A stretch of DNA of 64,000 nucleotides from Ryuthela nishihirai (taxonomy: Eukaryota > Arthropoda > Arachnida > Araneae > Heptathelidae), in the NCBI GenBank assembly GCA_038380435.1, contig JAWZYU010000019.1, positions 17,261,801 to 17,325,800 of the forward strand, written 5' to 3'. Shown here one piece after another: positions 22,183 through 32,759 of this stretch. The translations under genes were made by a program, and so were the position numbers. The notes under the pieces were generated by a model. It was not told the DNA's origin and searched no databases. It was given only the letters and a program-made list of their open reading frames with translations. The stretch's first letter is position 1, and each line of letters starts with the position of its first letter.

Positions 22183-22561
22183 GGGTTGGGTTGTTTTACC
22201 TCTGAGTGGCACTTTTTTGCATACCATGGGTTATATGTACAGGTCACAAGGACCCCGAAGGCTCAGAGAAGGTTGGGGGAGGAGACCCACTGGAACAGCT
22301 GTTGAGAAACAGATGGTAGCCTCCCATCAAGGCCATCCAGTGTGTTCTTTAATGTGCACAGGGTTTGACTCTCCCGCACACGGGGCCATGGCTTAACGTT
22401 CCATCCGATGGATAGCAGCCTTTACAAGCCATTAGTGTCCCCTACTGACCGTCGGCAGGGCAGGATTTTGCAGAGGTCTCATCGCTGACCCAGCTAGGAC
22501 TCGAACCTGGGAACTGCAGATTACGAGCCTGGTGCGCTACTGACTGAGCCACCTCCGCTCC
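22183..22561 (-). repeat. SINE-1 copy, full length
   Basis: This ~380-bp tRNA-derived SINE has an A box (GGCTCAGT form), a B box (GGTTCGAGTCC form, seen as its complement near 22500) and a long conserved body ending GAGGTAAAACAACCCAACCC. A target duplication of about 15 bp flanks it: ATTTAAAAACTTATTT (22167-22182) and ATTTAAAAACCTTTTTT (from 22562). Confidence 0.85.
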
Positions 22562-22631
22562 ATTTAAAAACCTTTTTTAATACATTACAACTACTTCAAA
22601 GGGAAACTTAGTTTTAAAAAAAAAAACTTAC

Positions 22632-22699
22632 GTAAACTGCATATTTTGCTGACTATTGACTGCACCATCTTGTTTTAACATTAATACCAAGTCTTCATT
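22632..22699 (-). CDS. Host gene exon 3 of 4 seen: KIAA2013/DUF2152-like protein
   Basis: This 68-bp exon is preceded on the minus strand by the acceptor ATTTTTTGCAG and followed by the consensus donor GTAAGT. It reads NEDLVLMLKQDGAVNSQQNMQ then F, leaving two bases (AC) that are completed by the first base of the exon at 1069-1200. It starts in phase 0, which matches the end of the exon at 27835-27927. In the family the block after the conserved Asn-Pro is variable, so little more can be said from sequence. It lies immediately downstream of a SINE-1, without disruption. Confidence 0.72.
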
Positions 22700-22883
22700 C
22701 TGCAAAAAATATATATATATAAAACATTTCCATTAATCCAACATTTAGTGTAAATAAAACAATGTGATCACCAGACTGAATAGTATGGCATTTGAAGCAT
22801 GGAGGCCACTTTCACTTGTAATGCATAAAGTGTTAAAAAATATGGAAAAATCTGCTTACAGTATAAAAAAAAATAATAAAATA

Positions 22884-22973
22884 AATACCCCCTCAAGCAG
22901 CTGCTTGCCACAGAGGTCTGACAGGAGCCTGTCAATTTATATCCCATAGTAGGTCTGAGAGGATGGCAGGACC
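22884..22973 (-). repeat. SINE-2 tail fragment
   Basis: The minus strand shows GTCCTGCCATCCTCTCAGAC, then CTGACAG-like text and CTGTGGCAAGCAGCTGCTTG with a GGGGTATTT end. The tRNA-like head is missing. Confidence 0.7.
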
Positions 22974-23206
22974 TTACCATATTTTTTCCAAAACAGTTAC
23001 AACTGTCACTGATTAGTTCATAGTATTTGATACCTTTGTGAGCAACATTTTTAAGGTATTATTTAGGAGAAAAGTAATTGGAGATAACTAAATAAATATA
23101 TATATTTATTTTTTAATGTACAAATATGAAAAAATGGTATATTTACAGAAAAAAGCATAAAATAAAAATTTTGTGATATTTTAATTAATAATTCATTAAT
23201 TTGTGT

Positions 23207-23379
23207 TTCTTGGCCAAGTGGTTAGTGCACTTGGCTACTGATTTAAGGGACTTGGGTTCGAGGCCTGGGTAAGGCATGGATGCTTCTGTGCCTACCTCAC
23301 AGACCTTCTACTATGGTGTATAAACTTACAGGTTCCTGTCAGACCTCTGTGGCAAGCAGCTGCTTGAGGAGTATTTTTT
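23207..23379 (+). repeat. SINE-2 copy
   Basis: The head reads TTGGCCAAGTGGTTAGTGCA (A box) and GGGTTCGAGGCC (B box). The body has AAGGCATGGATG and the tail CTGTGGCAAGCAGCTGCTTG. It is full length. Its 3' half together with about 90 bp of flank is repeated at 23920-24095. Confidence 0.8.
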
Positions 23380-23649
23380 TTAACATATCCTTGTTTTATT
23401 CAATTAGTTTACAAAGTTCATATTTTTACTATAATAACAGAAAATATTACTAAATTTGCTTTTAGCCATGTTGCATTTCTGTGCTTCAATTCAGAGGCTT
23501 AGGATTTTTCAGGCTGTTAAATTCTCAATAAAAGCAGTCATTTTACTGCTTTACATTCATTCAAAATAGCTATCTACACTATTACTTTATGAGCTTTGCA
23601 TAATTTTATTCCCAAACTTCAGTAATACAAATGAGTAAATAAAGATATG

Positions 23650-23735
23650 ATATAATAAGCTTAAAAAAATTGATTTTGCTGTGAGTGGGATTCGAACCCA
23701 TGTCTCCCTCAAATTTTAACAGGTGTGTGTTGTCC
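23650..23735 (-). repeat. SINE-4 copy (tRNA-like head)
   Basis: On the minus strand this reads a tRNA-like segment with ATGGGTTCGAATCCCACTCA (B box) followed by AGCAAAATCAATTTTTTT. Three other copies in the window share the B box and the GGCAAAAC tail. Confidence 0.6.
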
Positions 23736-23809
23736 CACTTGATACCATATCAAGCAGGCATGTATCCATGATTGAATTTCAGGGATGGGGGAGGTTCTGA
23801 ATTCCCCAA

Positions 23810-23905
23810 ATAGGTCACTGATACGAGGCTTGTAATACGCAGTTTGCAGGTTTGAGTCCCAACTCTGCCAGCACTGAGATTTATCTATCATATTTCCCAT
23901 TTTTT
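23810..23905 (+). repeat. SINE-1 head fragment, decayed
   Basis: The text AGGCTTGTAATACGCAGTTT, GGTTTGAGTCCCAACT and CACTGAGATTTATC matches the anticodon arm, B box and first body segment of SINE-1 with many changes. The rest of the SINE body is missing. Confidence 0.55.
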
Positions 23906-23919
23906 CTGCTAAGGGCTCA

Positions 23920-24095
23920 CCTTCCTCACAGACCTTCTACTAAGGTGTATAAACTTACAGGTTCCTGTCAGACCTCTGTGGCAAGCAGCTGCTTGAGGAG
24001 TATTTTTTTTTAACATATCCTTGTTTTATTCAATTAGCTTGCAAATTCATCTTTTTACTATGATAACAGAAAATATTACTAAAGTTGCTTGTAGC
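23920..24095 (+). repeat. Direct duplicate of 23310-23485
   Basis: The SINE-2 tail (CTGTGGCAAGCAGCTGCTTG) together with the non-SINE sequence after it (TTAACATATCCTTGTTTTAT, ATAACAGAAAATATTACTAA) repeats the text at 23310-23485. The shared flank shows this is a segmental copy and not a second SINE insertion. Confidence 0.8.
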
Positions 24096-24297
24096 CATGG
24101 AGTTCCATGTCTACAGGACACATCATGTGATTCTTTACTACTAAATTATTGATTTAATGCCATGAGCATGACTAATAAATATTAAATTCCATCTCTATGT
24201 GACAACACAGTTGTCCATTTCCTGGATAGATGGTGCCACAGTGCAAACCAAATAAAAAATCTGAAAAGTTTATAAATCACACCAGTTGAAGAAAAAA

Positions 24298-24385
24298 CGT
24301 TATCTGATGATGGTGTAGTGGGTAGTATAACTGGCATGTTTCCAGGAGATGTGGGTTTGAATCCCACTCACGGCAAAACCAATTT
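24298..24385 (+). repeat. SINE-4 copy (tRNA-like head)
   Basis: GGTGTAGTGGGTAGTATAAC (A box region), GTGGGTTTGAATCCCACTCA (B box) and GGCAAAACCAATTTTTTT appear in order. The folded head would resemble a tRNA without an intact acceptor stem, so it is a SINE and not a tRNA gene. Confidence 0.6.
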
Positions 24386-24893
24386 TTTTCAGCATATTAT
24401 TTCATGAGTTCCATATCTACAGGACACGTCCTGTGATTCTTTACTACTGAAATAAAGATATGTTTATAACTTCTTAATAATGAATGCACTACTTCATATC
24501 AAACTTCATTCATATCAAACAGCAACCTAGTTATGTTATTCACAAATGCCAGTTTCTCAGTTCTTTGCTTTCTCATGCTTCCAACAGTAAACCAAGCTAT
24601 CTATCAGCTGAAGCTTGCTTTCAATTAATTGGCCATTGTGCAGTATCGCTATTAAATTTTTTAATCTAGATTTAAAACCTAAATTCAAATTATCTATTGC
24701 ACTGGAAGCTGGGGTGGGGTGAATGAAATAGACTTTACTCAGATGTGGAAATTTGTTTTCATGCTGGCTCCACCAAGGGAGCAACCCAAAAGGTGTATAC
24801 CCTTCTAGCTAAGGTGTGACAGTTTTGTAACTAAAACAGCTAATGCACAATAATAGATGATTTTAATTTATGTTTTAAATCTAGATTAAAAAA

Positions 24894-26083
24894 CACTGAT
24901 TAGCCAATACATTAAAATCACCTCTGCATTATGCAAAGAAGCGCATGTGCAGCCAATCAGTGGCACGTGTGCCAAGGTGGCAAATGATATATATAATACC
25001 TGGTTCGGAGTTCTTGCAGGCAGTATTTTGTTTCTTCTCAAAATGGGAAAAGCAAAGGATTTGTCCGATTTTGTCATAGGCCAGATTGTTATGGCAAAAC
25101 ACCTTGGTAAGAGCATCTCTGAAATAGCGGCGCTGGTAGGCTGTTCACGCTATGCAGTAGTTAGTACCTATCAAAGATGGTACAAAAACAGGTGACACTT
25201 CAAGCCATCAACAAGGCATGGGCCAGCCATGCTTCACTGATTCCAGAGGTCAGTGCAGGCTATCTCATCTTGTCCACAGCAACAGGAGCTAGGTGGCTAA
25301 CATTACTCATAATTTCAATTGTGGTAAAGGGCCCAATGTGTCCGAACACACAGTTCATTGTAAGCTCTTGTATATGGGTCTCTGTATACAATGTACTCGT
25401 CAATGTTTGCAGTGGGCATGTAATCATCGACATTGGACCACAGAAGACTGGAAGAGGGTCACATGGTCAGACGAATCCTGTTTTCTGTCACACGATGTGG
25501 ACGGACAAGCTCATTTACAATGTTTACCCACGGACGCCTTCTCACCTGGATGCACTGTGGGACAGATCCAGGCAGCTGGAGGGAGTGTGTGGTCTAGGCA
25601 ATATTTTCTTGGGGAACACAACTTGGACCAATTATCCTTGTAGAGAAAACTCTTACAGCTGTCACCTACCTGAACCTTGTGGCTGACCAAGTACAGTCCT
25701 TTATGGTGACTGTATTCCCTGGCAGAGATGGTGTCTTTCAACAAGACAATGTCCCATGTCACAATGCGAAGAAAGTTCAGGAATGGTTCCTAGAACATGA
25801 TGCGGAATTCCATTTATTGCCATGGCCCCCAAATTCGCCAGACACGAATCCTATTGAGCATTTGTGGTTCGATTGGAGAAATGGGTACAAGCAACATCAC
25901 CCCCAACCATGTAATTTACATGAATTGTGGGATCTTCTGTTGCAGTCATGGTACACAAATATCAAGCGACACCTACCAACATCTCATTTAATCTAAGCCT
26001 CATTGGGTGAGAGCTCTTTTGGCAGCAAGAGAAGGACCTGCATCATATTAGGTAGGTGGTTTTAAGGTTTTGGCTGATCGGTG
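24894..26083 (+). mobile_element. Tc1-like transposon e, complete but dead
   Basis: This 1.19-kb element has inverted ends of about 30 bp: CACTGATTAGCCAATACATT on the left and the complement of CACCGATCAGCCAAAACCTT on the right. A TA follows on the right (26084-26085); the left flank is AA. The size and the ends are those of ordinary Tc1 elements. The transposase inside is broken by frameshifts. Confidence 0.85.
25043..25996 (+). pseudogene. Tc1 e transposase
   Basis: The first frame starts [20 protein letters not shown] and holds the paired helix-turn-helix ([20 protein letters not shown]). After a frameshift near 25195 the catalytic region appears: WTTEDWKRVTWSDESCF (first Asp) and GGSVWSRQYFLGE. 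After another shift near 25650, GVFQQDNVPCHNAKKVQEW (second Asp) and WPPNSPDTNPIEHLWF (Glu) follow, then the C-terminal helix region. The D, D and E of the DD34E core are all present. The protein would bind the element ends and move them to TA sites. Frameshifts prevent its production as one chain. Confidence 0.82.
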
Positions 26084-26699
26084 TATAGTTACATTTATAT
26101 CACTGAAGCAATGCCAACTGTCATGTTTTTTTCGTCAATTTTAATTATTACTTCAAAAACTTATAATGTGATATAAGTTTATAATCTGAAAAAATTTCCC
26201 AGGGAGTTAAATAACATTGTTACTGTTATTACTCTGCTGTCCGTAGCTTATATAATGCAGAATATTTCAAATTTTAATTAATACATATACAGTGTGGTTG
26301 CTCGTAATTTCACCACCCAGAGCAAGCTTGGACTCTGATGTCAATTTCTCCAAATCTGATCTTAGATGTTAATGATTATTTTAGTTATAGTTAACATAAT
26401 TTTTAAAAGTTATTGAAAATCACCTGTTGAAAAATAGGTCATATTTACTCAAGTCATTTTCACTGCAGGTATACTCATTATCCTCCCTTATTTTCAAAAC
26501 AAGAGCCAATCATCAATTTTTAATATCATAATCATTTGTAGCACCTTGAAATTAGTAAAAAAAAAGGCTGTTTTCATTTTGAAACATTTTCAGTGTTGTA
26601 CAGTGTATTTCATTGATAATGCTATGAGCATGAGATATACTTATCTACATCTCATTAAGAGCAACAATGAAAAAAATAGGTTAGCTACTCCAATCACAG

Positions 26700-27080
26700 A
26701 TGGCACCAAGTTCAGATAGATTTACGTCACATTGCTGACTACTCAAAGAGTAGTGACTTTCTTATTTACATCTCATTCATAGGTAGATTTATGTCACATT
26801 AGTGGATAAAGACTGAGCTGATGTTAGTTTAGCGGTTAGAACACTCCAGCATGAATCTGAAGAAACATGGATTTGAGTCCCACATATCAGCAGAACTTGC
26901 TTTTTACACAAAACTGTTAATTGATTTATTAACTTCTGCATCATACAGGTAACTGTGTATTTAAGTCATATTAGTGGATAAATGACTGAGCCAGCATTAA
27001 TTCAGTGATTAGAACACTCTGACATGAATCTGCAGAGATGTGGGTTCGAGTCCTGCGCCATTGGCAAAACTGATTTTTTC
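26700..27080 (+). repeat. Tandem pair of SINE-4-bearing units
   Basis: Two units of about 170 bp lie head to tail. Each has CATATTAGTGGATAAA-like text, then GAACACTC, ACATGAATCTG and a B box (GAGTCC), and ends GGCAAAACTGATTTTTTCCA or a close variant. The second unit is closer to a tRNA consensus than the first. The arrangement suggests duplication of a SINE with its flank. Confidence 0.65.
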
Positions 27081-27834
27081 CACAAAATGATTTGTTAAAA
27101 ACTTCACATCTGTTAAAAAAAAGAATCTAGTGAGCTTTTCATTTTTTTTTTTGTCTCAAGTAAACTTTACTGCCTACCAAAATTCTTCATTGGCCCAAAT
27201 ACTTAATGAGTTACGTGTGGCTAAAACTTTCAAAAGGGAAAAAAAATTAAGTAACCATTCAAAACAATTTAAAAAGAAAATTTGAGAATAGACCACAATT
27301 TTTTGTCATTAAATAGTTAAATTTTTCATACACTTAATTTATCAGCTTCTGTGTTTCAATTGTCAACATTTTGGTAATTTCAGCATGTTTTGCATGTAAT
27401 AGACTAGCTACCTAAGTAAATTATATCATATTTCACTTTGCACAAATGAATACCTACCTTAAAACTGTGAAGAGAATTTCATTACACAACAGTCCAATTA
27501 ACTCTGTGTAGAAAAAAATAATTTGCTAAACATTTACGTTGTGAAATGCTAGAATTCACAATATTTGGGTTTTTTAAATAATATAATAAAGGAAAAATTT
27601 AACTATTGCAAAAGTTATGTTTACATTCTGAGGTCTTGACAAATCTAATTTGGATCTAGAAACCAATTCTAAAATATAGGCATGTTTTCAGTAGAAATTA
27701 AATACATACAAAGATACAACATTAATGTAATAAAATAAGTACCATGATATAATTTCTAAGATAATGATGACCACATACCCAAGATCTGTCAAAATTATGA
27801 CTCAGTTATTCATAAAATATTGAAAGGGCTTTAC

Positions 27835-27927
27835 CAAAGGATTTGTGACTTCAATCTGCTGAACTACAAGTGATGGTACAACACGATATGCATAAAATTG
27901 ATGAACTACACTAATTGTCCTTCTTCT
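27835..27927 (-). CDS. Host gene exon 2 of 4 seen: KIAA2013/DUF2152-like protein
   Basis: This 93-bp exon is exactly 31 codons, phase 0 at both ends. The acceptor is TTTTTTCCAG and the donor GTAAAG. It reads RRRTISVVHQFYAYRVVPSL, then VVQQIEVTNPL. The pattern of an aromatic residue, Ala-His/Tyr-Arg, Arg/Val-Pro, then a beta strand ending Asn-Pro is the segment that I recall as most conserved in KIAA2013 (of the form FLAHRGRPHVYLQRI followed by NNP). This is the strongest single piece of evidence for the gene's identity. Function of the family is unknown; the human protein is a predicted type I membrane protein. Confidence 0.78.
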
Positions 27928-29578
27928 CTGGAAAAAAGGAAAATATAAAACTTGTAAATTTGATTAATCTGGCATATTTTATAACACAACAGCAATTCCA
28001 TAATAAATTATATTAACTTCGTAGGCCAGTATCAAAATATGACCTTTCATATAGGGAGGAAAATTTATCAAAAACAGTTTTAAAAATTAAACTGGACTAC
28101 CATTACAATATTTGATATTTTCAAAAACAGTTCAAACAAAATTCCAGTGGTTCTATTTTTTAAGACAAATATTCTTGTTTATGTTTAATCCTTATGCTGT
28201 TCAAGACACTGAGACATATTAACTTATCATGATAATATGACAAAAAATTAAAGTATAAAAAAAATTTAAAGCTTTTATATTCATATATTAAAAATAGACA
28301 TTTCAGTGATCATAAATAATGTTATCTTCTCAATTTATTCCTTAACTTCATGCATACAAAAATAACTTATGTTTGCAATTTTTCAGAGCAGAGCCAAGAG
28401 TCATTTTATTTATAGTCAACAAAAAAAGGCCACCTGCACTCCTTGAGTTGCATTAATTTGTATATGCTAGATTCAACCAGGCATGTTTTGGTTAAATGAA
28501 AAATTTGCAAAATGCTTTTTTTTTTATATTGGCAGTTTTCTGGGTGAAAGTAATTGTATGTCTTTTGTTTCATTTTAGTATATATTGTACATCCATCTCT
28601 TGATTTACAAGGTAGATAAGTTCCAAGAAATCACCATGCTAATCAAAACTAACAACTTATGGGGGGAAAGAGGGGAGGGGGGAAGGTACAGAAAAAATTC
28701 TTGTTATGAATAAAATGCCTATTAAAAGTTTTATTTATGTATATTTATCTCAAATTTCAGTTCAGTAAAAATAATAAGCAATAATGTAACATTATTTTGC
28801 ATTTTATTTGCAATAATTCAGGTGAGCTTAATAATAATATCTTTATTAAGCCTTAGTATGGTTATATACATAGATTACCCCACTAAGACTTATGGCTTGT
28901 CAGCAGGATTGGCTTGTTTTGGTCACAAAAAATAGTCATCCTTAATGCAAACATACATTATCGAATTTGAAGATAAAATTTTAAAGAAGGATATTAAATG
29001 AACTGAATATAAATCAGAAATTAAGCATTTGCACCAACACTTAGTGCTTTATTTTGAAATATTAGTATTTATATGACATTTTATGGAACAGTGTACTTAC
29101 AAATGAGTTGTATTTAACCAATAAAATAGTCTACAAACTTGAATTTACTGAAAATGTGATAAAACAAGTTTTTTACTAGTCTAAAAAAATGAGTCTAGAA
29201 AAGTTAAATTTCACTGACAATTCAACACAGGTTTCATTCATAGGATGTGGTAAGATATATTGCATTACAGTGGCAAGAATAAATTTTTAGCAAAGTAATA
29301 TTTGTTACAGATGATGATTTTGTTACTATAGGAATTTATTATTATCTATTTACTGTTGAAAATAAATGATATCAATTGAAACCATTCAGTTGATTTTTAC
29401 TTTGGGATGAGTCTAATAATATCCTTTGAAGCTATACCACTGCTACTTCATAATATGTATGATATCTACACACATAAAAGAAAAAACTCAATCTTTATCA
29501 TTCAAAATTGTGTCTATAATAATGTAAAAGGAAACTGGTTACATTTTTTTGACCATGTAAACTGAGTACCGCATAAGT
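27928..29578. other. Host intron, no features recognised
   Basis: This AT-rich intron part carries only homopolymer runs and a purine-rich block near 28660-28690 (GGGGGGAAAGAGGGGAGGGG). No element ends, SINE boxes or coding segments are visible. Confidence 0.5.
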
Positions 29579-29590
29579 TGAGGGTGCAGG

Positions 29591-29972
29591 TTGGGTTGTT
29601 TTACCTCTGAGTGGCAGTTTTTGCACACCATGGGCTAAAAGGCCAGGTCACATGGACCCTGAAGGCTTAGAGAAGGTTGGGGGAGGGGACTCACTGGAAC
29701 AGCTGTTGGGAGACAGATGGTAGCCTCCCATCAAGGCCATCCAGTATGTTCTTTTAACGTGCACAGGGTAAGGCTCTCCCACACACATGGCCACGGCTTA
29801 ACATCCCATCCAACGATGGTGGTATTTCCAAGCCTATCGGTGTCCCCTACTGACAGTGGGCAGGGCGGGGAATTTTGCGGAGATAAATCTCAACACTGAC
29901 CCAGCTGGGACTCAAACCTGGGAACTAGATTAAGAGCCTGACACACTACCGACTCAGCTACCCCCACCCCTC
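29591..29972 (-). repeat. SINE-1 copy, full length
   Basis: The complete SINE-1 body lies on the minus strand. It is flanked by a 12-bp target duplication, TGAGGGTGCAGG (29579-29590) and TGAGGGTGTAGG (29973-29984), which fixes both ends. The head is partly decayed (AGATTAAGAGCC in place of the anticodon arm). Confidence 0.88.
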
Positions 29973-29984
29973 TGAGGGTGTAGG

Positions 29985-30725
29985 TGTAGTTTAAAATTGT
30001 TTCAATGTTTCTATATTATTTCTATCATTTAGAGGATATATCTTACGGAGAGAATACAAATGGAAAAATCAATATTATTTATTTCAACACTGAGAGGGAT
30101 GAAAGTTTGGTTTTAATTGGAACTTTATTGCACATGTGGATATGTAATTTGATGGATACTTCTTTGTATAATGTTTGACATATATTGACATTAGTTTTTT
30201 GCCATCTTTATTTGTTTCTTAGTTATCTTTTAAAAACTGTAATTAAAATGAGTTCACAAAATCTTTTGATAGATGTTTTGGATAAAGTTGATCCAGAAAG
30301 TCATGCTTCGATTTTCAGAAATATTTTGATTGCAATAGTTAATCAACAGACTTCCCTGATACAGAAATAGGATACTGATTCCAAGTAGAGCATAATATAA
30401 GTGCCCTACTTGGAATCAGTTAAAGTGATTGTAATATAAGTGACGTAATTTTTTTATTTTTATTTTGCAACTTCAAAAATATTTTTATTGCTCTTCAAAT
30501 ATATATTATACTTTAATTACAAAGAACAATTAATTTGAAACTTGACTGAAAAATGAAACCATTAACTATTTATGGTATATGTGACCTCAAATGATGGCTG
30601 CCTCAGAAATAATGGATTACTCATTTCATTGAAAAACTAATTTTTTAAAAGGCTGGACTTAGTACTGATTTTATTTAAATTGAAAGTAACTTCACAATTA
30701 ACAATTAAAAAAATGTTATTTTTAA
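29985..30725. other. Host intron with a short hairpin
   Basis: At 30371-30413 the text CTGATTCCAAGTAG and CTACTTGGAATCAG pair as a hairpin with a 16-17 base loop. The small frame 30249-30368 (MSSQNLLIDVLDKVDPES) has no recognised homology. Nothing else stands out. Confidence 0.45.
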
Positions 30726-32115
30726 CCCATCCAGGGTCCCCAACAAATATAGATGTTGACAGAATTTGAAATGAGAGGACCAAAACGTGTATTCTGTATG
30801 TTAATACAACAAAAAATTCCTTTAAAAAAAATAGAAACTGCCATTTGAAAATTTTCTTGCATATATCTTATAAAAATATGCAATTCAAGCTTAAAAAAAC
30901 ATTTTCTTTTTTCATTTGATGCATATTTTATTAAACTATAATATAAATAATTCGGTAAAGCCATCTGATTGCCATTTCTTAGAAGAACTATACAGTATTG
31001 CCAATTTGCCTGTTAACATTACTCTATGCTGAAGCAACCCTCTGATTCAAGCTTACAGGTTTGATTTGAACTATTATCAAGTTTCGAAAATCTCCTGAAA
31101 ATTAACGAAAAACTGCTATTTTTAAAAATGGAAGATTTTGGAAGTAATTACAAAGTATGCACCTCTGTTTTTGTTGTTGTTTCCATTTTACTCCTTGCTG
31201 CCTTAAACCTATTTTATATTCCTAGAATTATTTTTATCATTTATATAATTTATCCCAACATTCTATGCAGCATTCCAGCTCTACAAAGTGAAACTATAAA
31301 TAACAAGAATCTTCTTAGCCAAAGTAAAGAACTTGATGTTGTAAAGACTATCTACAGAATCAGGGTGGAGCAGGTCCATGACCTAGTTTATTGCTCACAT
31401 GTGCAGTCAAGTGGCTACTAAGTGTATTATTTACAGCAAGAATTGTTCTCATACATTGGATAACATTACCTTGCATCCAGTTAGTATTTGCACTTTTATA
31501 ATTAAATCTTCCTTTTCATGCCTGCAAATTTATTTTATTTCCATAAATTATCAATCTTTCAGAGTTATGCTACATTGGATGGCCAACTTACAAGCTGTTA
31601 CAGATATTAGGTTATGTGTTATTTTTTTTATTATTATTTATTTGTTTTTCTAGTAAAATAACTTTGATCTTGTATTTTTTTCCTGAAAATGAATGAGGTC
31701 TTGGATATGAAAGCAAAAAGGAATTCCTTGGAATGGAAACCAGTACTCCTGTGGAATGGAAATTTCGACGTGTTTTTACCCATCCCCCACCCTCACCCCA
31801 GCATAATTTTTTTTAATAAGTTTTCAAGTTTATATTCAATGGTTTTAAAAGATTTCACCCCCCCTGCCCCTCGATATATTGGTTGTGCCACTCTGATGAT
31901 ATAGACATTTGTTTTTTAGCCTAGGCGCACAAATCTTTCAGCATTTAGCCAAGATCACCAAACTTCAACACCCAAAGAAAAAGATTCATAATGTTTAGTG
32001 AAACGGACAGCCAAGGAAGAGTTTTTCCATTTAATAAACAGGATAGAAAATCTCATTAATGCGAGCAATCCAAGTCACATTGTATAATGCTGGCCCATGT
32101 TTTAAAATATACTAC
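30726..32115 (+). mobile_element. Non-autonomous piggyBac-like element, copy H1, truncated
   Basis: The left end is TTAA (30722-30725) followed by CCCATCCAGGGTCC. The body aligns with 57533-59010 through GCCATCTGATTG, AAAATCTCCT, GAGGTCTTGGATATGAAAGC and CCAAACTTCAA. Alignment stops near 32115, so the right third and right end are missing. The frames across it have no transposase motifs. Confidence 0.75.
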
Positions 32116-32700
32116 ACATTAAAATTATAAAACACTTTAAAAAAACATTTTCTGTAGCACCTGTGGGATGTTCTTTAAAGAATTTGTATAGAGTTGAGAG
32201 CTTTGCATTTTCTCACAGCATTTCTTTGTAGCTATTGAGAACATATCCTTAACTGCACAGATTGAAGGATTACTATGTTTACAGAGAAGTAAACTTCATT
32301 AATAATTCCTTAATTTATATTTATTTTACATAGATTTGTGTTTTTCAATTATTTTATAGTATCCATCATTTAGCATGTGAACACAAAATATTATAAGTTT
32401 GCTTATAGTCACTACTATATTTCTTTTGCTAAATTAGAAACTGAATTTCCCAGGACTATAATCCTTAATAAGCAAATTAAGCATTCAGTGGAGCAATTTT
32501 TAATGGGTTATTACTGTATAATAAATCTATAAATGACTATATCAACCATGTACCATCTGAATATTATTTTACCATTTTGTTCTAAAAACATGGCAAAAAT
32601 ATAATTAACAAAAATAACTGATAAAAAGAATCAAAAATACAAAATCTATTTAAAAAATAGTTTTCATTCAAACAATTGCATATTGAAAATAATGTCATAC
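32116..32700. other. Host intron, nothing recognised
   Basis: The sequence between the truncated H1 copy and the exon is AT-rich and shows no repeat or coding signal to me. Confidence 0.45.
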
Positions 32701-32759
32701 CTTGCTAAAACACTGAAATTTATACGCAATTCCAGTTGTATAATGGACAGCAGTTCCTT
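32701..32759 (-). CDS. Host gene exon 1 of 4 seen: KIAA2013/DUF2152-like protein
   Basis: This 59-bp exon follows an acceptor (TTTTTGTTTCAG) and ends at the donor GTATGA. Two bases complete a codon from an earlier exon, and it then reads GTAVHYTTGIAYKFQCFSK, ending in phase 0. That matches the phase-0 start of the next exon at 27835-27927. In the family this segment corresponds to the strand pair just before the conserved aromatic-Ala-His-Arg block (a GEAV-like start). The preceding exon, which would end one base into a codon, was not found to the right within this window. Confidence 0.68.

Noticed and set aside
22685..22722. AT dinucleotide run beside host exon 3
   Set aside because: The short (AT)n tract in the intron near 22712 is ordinary microsatellite sequence and not a regulatory site.
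30249..30368. Small frame starting MSSQNLLIDVLDKV
   Set aside because: It is only 40 codons from its internal Met, with no homology I know and no supporting splice sites.
31128..31421. 97-codon frame with a hydrophobic start
   Set aside because: It lies in piggyBac-like copy H1, and the same place in H2 is not open, so it is not conserved.
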